Source: Pseudisothecium myosuroides (Eukaryota; Streptophyta; Bryopsida; Hypnales; Lembophyllaceae). From it: a stretch of DNA of 64,000 nt. The notes below the pieces were generated by a model, which saw nothing but the letters and a program-made list of their open reading frames with translations, had not been told where the DNA came from and made no database searches. This document shows, one piece after another, positions 58,930-64,000 of this stretch. Numbering within the stretch: the stretch's first letter is position 1; every line of letters starts with the position of its first letter. Position numbers and translations under genes: made by a program. The DNA lies in NCBI GenBank assembly GCA_951799445.1, contig OX637294.1:20485452-20549451 (forward strand). The letters are read 5' to 3'.

Positions 58930-59490
58930 AGACTATCTTCTATGTTTTAACTTCCAACCCTAGAATTCTACTTCTAAAGACTAACTCTAAGTTTTAACTC
59001 CTATTCTAAATTTTAACTTCTAACTGTAACTCTAGATTTTTACTTCTTTAAATTAACTCTAAATTTTAACTTCTAAAACTAACTCTAGAATTTAACTTCT
59101 AAATTCTTACCTCTATGTTTTAACTTTTAATCCTAGAGTTTTACTTCTAGAATTATCCCTAAAATTTAACCTCTAAGTTTAACTTTATGTTTCAACTTCT
59201 AGATTAATTCTAACTTCTAAATTTTACTTAAAAAATCTGACTTTTAACTTCTAATTTTTACTCGGATTTTTGACTCCTAAATTAACTCTAACCTTTACTC
59301 CCAAACTACTCTAAGATGTAAACTCTATTTTAACCCTAGAATTTTCACTCCTAATTTTCACTCTAATTCTTACTTCCTAAAGTTAACTCTAAATTTTGAC
59401 TTTAGAATTTAACTTCTATGATTAAACCTTTAAGTTGACTCTAGTATTTAATCGTTAATTAATTCCTAATTTTAAGCCTAGATTCTACTT
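58930..59490. repeat. degenerate tandem repeat based on TTTTAACTTCTAA and ACTCTAA
   Basis: Dozens of short, diverged units of TAACTCTAAATTTTAACTTCT type, strongly strand-biased (few G). A degenerate microsatellite-like block. Confidence 0.75.
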
Positions 59491-60609
59491 CTAATCTAAA
59501 TTCCTAATTTCCGTCCATTGTTCCTTTTGGATGAAGTTTTAATCACGTTCATCCATCCTACCCCTTAATGCTTGACCTCACTTATCGTGGTTAAAACAAG
59601 ATCAAATCTTAAGTTTAATATGTTTCCGGAAACCTCTAGTCCTAATCTATGGGTTTTCAAATTCAAACTTCTATCTTTAACTTGCCTCTGCTTGCTAACG
59701 TGGATTAAATACTAATTAAGATAATTAAGAGCTAATTAGGAAAAAACACCAAGGGTTAGTTTAACGACGTACCTTGTCACTGCTGGTGTTGGAAATAACC
59801 TCGTCCACGTCTGCATACGCATCCTCGTGCTCCATGGTAGTCACTCGGTTAATTGTTTGTTTGTTTTTCCAAAGCTCTCCACTTAGTTTGTAGAGACTAG
59901 TACACGCTTGATGATCTAACTATCTTCCTTTCCTTCCCCTTTCCTTTTCTTTTTCTTCCTTTCTTCTCCTCTAAAACTATTCCACCAAATGTCTTTATGG
60001 GGTTTGACACTATGGTCTCAAACTCTGAGAGAGAATTAATGGTGCTCCTACCCTCTTATACCTTCACACCTTTGTGTCATCCCAATCCTCATCCTAACGA
60101 TCACCACGAATTCTTGTGGATTTCCTCCCTAGGCCTACCTAATCCTCGATCTAAACACTATTTATCGTCTCTCTCCTTCTCCCGCCTATTTCATCTCCTT
60201 CTTCCCTAATCTCCTTCCATTCTTGTCGTTTCCGTTTTGTTGGTGAGAGTATATAGATGGGAGTGCTTGTATGCAAGTTTGACGCGTACAGGTGTTGCTT
60301 CTATTCTCCCCCTTTTTTTTTTCTCCCTTTTTCCTAATTTTTATTCCCCCACTCTAAACCCCTAGCCTATTAGAGTCCTAATCCCCATTTTTGGAAAGGA
60401 AAAAAAAAAACCAAAAAAACGTGTGAGAGCCCTTGGGCCTTCGGACCCCAAGCTGCCGCCTACGTTAGACTAGTTCACTACCTGCTGCCTATCAGGCTCC
60501 CCTAGCTGGCTGGCAGGGGGGGTCGGGTATTTTATTTTTATTTAAATATAAATTTTTTTTTTCCGATCCTTGATCTGATCGGACTGCTGGTTGACTGGTT
60601 TCTGAACTA
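59491..60609. other. intergenic DNA
   Basis: Pyrimidine-rich stretches near 59925-59970 and 60150-60350. An open frame at 59997-60209 lacks a recognisable domain. Confidence 0.35.
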
Positions 60610-60830
60610 TTTTTTCCCATTGAGCAAAACTGGATTTTGCCAAAACTTGGAGAAAACTGGATTTTTGCTAAAAACTTGGATAAGGACTAGATTTTGCTAA
60701 AACTTGGCTAAAACTTGGACTTTGCTAATACTTGGGTAAAGACTGGATTTTGCTAAAACTTGGCTACTTTGGACTTTGCTAAAACATGAATAAAGACTTG
60801 AACTTTGCAAAAAATAGATAACACGGGACT
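60610..60830. repeat. degenerate tandem repeat, core TTTTGCTAAAACTTGG
   Basis: About eight diverged units of 20-30 bp carrying GGATTTTGCTAAAACTTGG or GGACTTTGCTAA. Confidence 0.75.
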
Positions 60831-62953
60831 TGCTAAAACTAAATATCTTGGAAGCTAAACTTTGGACGTTTCCTAAAAGGTCTTGGAAACTATACTTTGG
60901 AACTAAGTACTGAGGAGGTTCAAAGCTTCGCCGTAAAGTTGGGTTTAACACCAACTTTAGGACTTTGTGGCACTCCGGGGGTTCAAAGCTCAGTCGTCCG
61001 GAACCGTTTTAACACACACTGTAGGAGTTGACTTAGTCACAAGTTCAAAGTTTCGCCGTCCCAGGGGGGTCCACACAACAAGGGTGATTTTAGAAGAAGG
61101 TAGAAAAAAAAAACATTTAAAGAAAATACACAACGAAGTCAAAGCTTCTCCTAGAGGGGGGTCCACTCAACAAGGGAGATGTTAGAAGAAGGTAAAAACA
61201 TGTGAGCAAAGGGAACAAAATAAGTTAAAACAAACGTAGTGGCAAGAAAGAACCGGGGGCATAACTTATATTCTAAAGGCCCCCCAAAGCGGCATTGCCA
61301 AGGTATGGTGGGGGGTTGCTCTAGGATTAGTGCAAGACTCCAAAAAGACTCCTAGATCACACAAGTTAGCTCACGAAGATACACGAAAGATACACAAAGG
61401 ATAGAAAGACTCTCAACTCACAACAAGAGCACAAAAAGTACACAAAGAATACACTAGGCAAGATAGAAAGAATCCCAAGGACCTTCAAAGCTTGAAATAC
61501 AACAACAATGGAGTCAAAAGTGCTCCAAAAACACCGTAGAGGTTTTTGGCTTAAAACGCCAAAATATCCAAAATAATTTGGACCCACAGACCCACAGACC
61601 CAAAACAAGTATGGGGGTGATTCTAGAGAGAGAAATGGACCCCTTATATAGATTTTCAAGGGCCACCTCTCCCTTTCAATTCCTAACGTAACCTTATCAA
61701 CTTGGATTTTCATCCTCATTCTCAAAGATTTTCATCCTAATCCCTAAAAAATGACTATCTACCATTTATGGTAGACCAACATCCTAACTTTTGGAGATTA
61801 ACTCCAATCATCAAACGGATTGCGCCGTTGGCTCCAAATTGCCGTGTTTAGTCCCACACCCTTCTATCTCCCACACCGGGACCAAAAACCCATCGTAGGC
61901 TAATTCAGATTAAAAATCAAGTTGTGATAAATTCCTAAATCTTAGGGGTCTCCTATTTTGAGAAAAGTAACTAGCCTAGGGTCTCTAGTAGGTGCAAGAG
62001 AGTAGGAAAAGACTCTTGGTTGACTTTGTTTCGCCATCGTATGGTCCCAGAATGTCGGTCAATGTCACGGGGACCCCACCACGTGATTAATTCTCGAGGA
62101 ATCTTGCCGGTTCGGGTACTTGCCGCTACCGGAATGTTGCAAAACTTAACAAAGCGTATTATTAACATAAAATAAGCTACTGCAATTTTTAGTGAGATTT
62201 TACCGCAACCTAGTCAATTTACAAGAAATTCCCGTTGGAGGTTAGAACGGTTGACCGCCCGGAAGAGGTTCTTTTGCAAGTCGGAAGATGCCGAAAATTT
62301 TCATGGGACCTCTCAGGGAGTATCATGAAAAATGTAGAGGTGCGTTTCTATATCTGGCACAATTTGTCAGTGGAGATCCAAATTGGCCATCTCCTTAAAT
62401 TGTTGATGGTGTGGAAATCTTCTGCAAATGAGGGAATCTTGATAAATCGATTTTGCCGTTGAACTCCTGGCGTGGAATTTCTCCTAGAACATCATTCTTC
62501 GGCAGTAGATTCTTCCATGAGCCCGTCTTGCGTTAGTGGCTCCTACATGCTAACAATCAGGATTTTGGAAATTCATTGATCTAATGGGGAATTTGAAATC
62601 TAACTCTAGGACCCAACCTAGTGGCCTCGCTGTGGATCTCTTGGATCGACTTAACCATGAATTGTCACATTCACAGTGGGATTTAGCCCTTTTGGGTCTA
62701 TATGACTCAAATGCAACAAATCCTGCTATCTTGTGATTTCTATTCAATTTTTAGGCGAGGTTTGGGAGAGTTCTAGGTATAAAATCAAAACCAAACCAAA
62801 TGCTATAATGGGTATGACACAACCCTATTTTGGTTCTACACCCTTCTTATTATTTTTTGTATACTTTTATCAACTTTAAATTACAAATTTCAAAAAAAAA
62901 AAATCTACAAGTCCCAAGTGACAAATTAAGAGCTCACACTGTGGGACACGCCA
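60831..62953. other. intergenic DNA with short repeats
   Basis: GGTTCAAAGCT(T/C) and GGGGGGTCCAC(A/T)CAACAAGGG phrases recur between 60910 and 61170. No gene recognised. A 119-codon minus-strand frame at 61366-61725 is not supported by any domain. Confidence 0.35.
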
Positions 62954-64000
62954 ATGGCTTCGAGTTCATCAAACCTTTCGTCATTAAGCCAGAAGAAACA
63001 AATGAAGGAGCCAAACATTAACTATCCCCCCAAAGAGTATTTAGCTGCATGTAAGGGCTACGGGATAGAATTCTACAATAGAAGAACTTTTCAAACATTG
63101 GAGAGGTCCTATTTGAATAGGAACAAAAATGATTATATGATGCGTTGAATAAGGAGTTATGGGAGGTATTTGAATCAAAATTGGAAACATTTGAAAAATT
63201 CAACAATTACACTGATTACTCTGATTATTCGGATTTTTTCGATAAAGCGGTGGTTGCCTTGACTACCAATGTAGTGGCATGCTGGAAGTACGTTACTAAA
63301 AAATCTCCAAATGACCCTAATTTGAATCACTTGGAGCAAGAATTAATTTCAAAATTTTAGATGGTCCAAATATGGTGTCAGTTATATTTTGTTTGCCGCA
63401 ATAAGAGGAGATACTAGTGGAGAGAAACAATAGAGAGCCGTATCGTGGCTGATTGCGGGGACGGACGGAATTGTTGGCTTCTACGTTCACTGAAAGTGAT
63501 AGAAATGCCGAAAAGAGAAGCAATAGGCGCGTACGGGACCTTGAGGAAGGTACGGATCACTAAAATTGCAAGCATCCCCAGTTGGGTAGAATTTGCAGGA
63601 AAGGATTTGAAGATTACAGACGCAAAGGAGAAGCATTGAGAAATCATGGTTGAGGCTATGGATGTCCGGTGGAGCATCCAAACATCATTAGACTTACGTA
63701 CCTTCATCCAAAAACAATGGAAGGTTATTTTCTTTGGTACAATGGGGATTTTCTACTTCCTTTCCTGCTAAACTACAATAAAATAGTTGCAAAATCAACG
63801 AGCATGGGTGACATTGTGAAGCAAACGGGTACCAGGTTGAACAATGAGGAACTCGAGTGGATTGCCACTTACTGTACAAATTGCGTGAATTTGGCATTGT
63901 CATTGCTTGTTATTGTGGGGAAATGCCACGAGGTGGACTATATGCACAACAACATCTCTACATCCAATGTTCTGCTTCATTTCGATCTTTATGCAGAAAA
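62954..64000 (+). pseudogene. protein-kinase-like pseudogene, truncated by the window end
   Basis: Successive + strand frames read as one protein broken by lesions: 62954-63148 (PPKEYLAACKGYGIEFYNRR), a frame change near 63145, 63145-63360, another change near 63355 (then RWSKYGVSYILFAAIRGD), an in-frame TAG near 63430, then PKREAIGAYGTLRKVRI and IPSWVEFAGKDLK up to TGA 63637-63639, and a frame change near 63705. The last 290 bases stay open, with GKCHEVDYMHNNISTSNVLL. That resembles a kinase catalytic loop (HxDxxxxN) with the catalytic Asp replaced by Asn. It looks like a decayed member of a kinase-like family. It runs off the right edge. Confidence 0.6.

Noticed and set aside
1..64000. CRISPR arrays, bacterial operons, rRNA or tRNA genes
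   Set aside because: The sequence is plant nuclear in character. Tandem repeats here lack the spacing and conservation of CRISPR arrays, and I saw no tRNA or rRNA signature.

Overview
The window reads as nuclear DNA of a land plant. Three multi-exon genes have GT-AG introns and proteins that match Arabidopsis proteins I recognise closely along their length. The rest is AT-rich, gene-poor intergenic DNA filled with short DNA transposons. Abundant pogo-type, Tc1/mariner-type and TTAA-flanked elements, with no recognisable LTR retrotransposon, make me lean towards a bryophyte, lycophyte or fern rather than a flowering plant. I cannot name the species from the sequence alone.

Layout, left to right. 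0-5 kb: a Stowaway-like MITE, then an end-to-end pogo/Tigger-like transposon (1132-4889) with perfect 23-bp inverted repeats, TA flanks and a transposase gene carrying one premature in-frame stop. 6.9-10.2 kb (+): pyroglutamyl-peptidase I, four coding exons, intact catalytic residues. 10.2-20 kb: no genes; several TTAA-type elements, one nested in another. 20-23.7 kb (+): a tandem repeat, then a small two-exon gene for an unrecognised basic protein. 24.1-25.7 kb (-): a plastid-targeted aldo/keto reductase, convergent with the small gene. 26.5-37.8 kb: repeats only, including TTAA-type elements, a long foldback element and an interrupted ~80-bp satellite. 38.5-41.6 kb (+): an F-box/kelch gene orthologous to Arabidopsis SAGL1 (At1g55270). 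42.9-48.9 kb: a dense cluster of TTAA-type elements, including a three-level nest. 49.95-50.5 kb (+): a small proline-rich single-pass membrane protein. 51-62.9 kb: repeats. 62.95 kb to the end (+): a decayed protein-kinase-like pseudogene that runs off the window.

The most notable finding is a group of about a dozen non-autonomous elements that start CCCC/CCCT(T)AAAGG, end with the complement, and are flanked by TTAA on both sides. Several subfamilies share little beyond the termini, and four of the intact copies are within about 30 bp of 914 bp. Two insertions can be checked inside the window: one interrupts one arm of a hairpin element whose other arm keeps the empty site, and one interrupts a satellite unit whose neighbours keep the empty site. 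Both imply an exact 4-bp TTAA duplication, the hallmark of piggyBac-type (or Sola3-type) transposition, which is not a usual component of plant genomes. No matching transposase is encoded here.

The recognised genes are unrelated housekeeping or regulatory genes: peptide turnover, redox metabolism in the plastid, and ubiquitin-ligase substrate selection. I see no sign that they form a cluster with a shared function.
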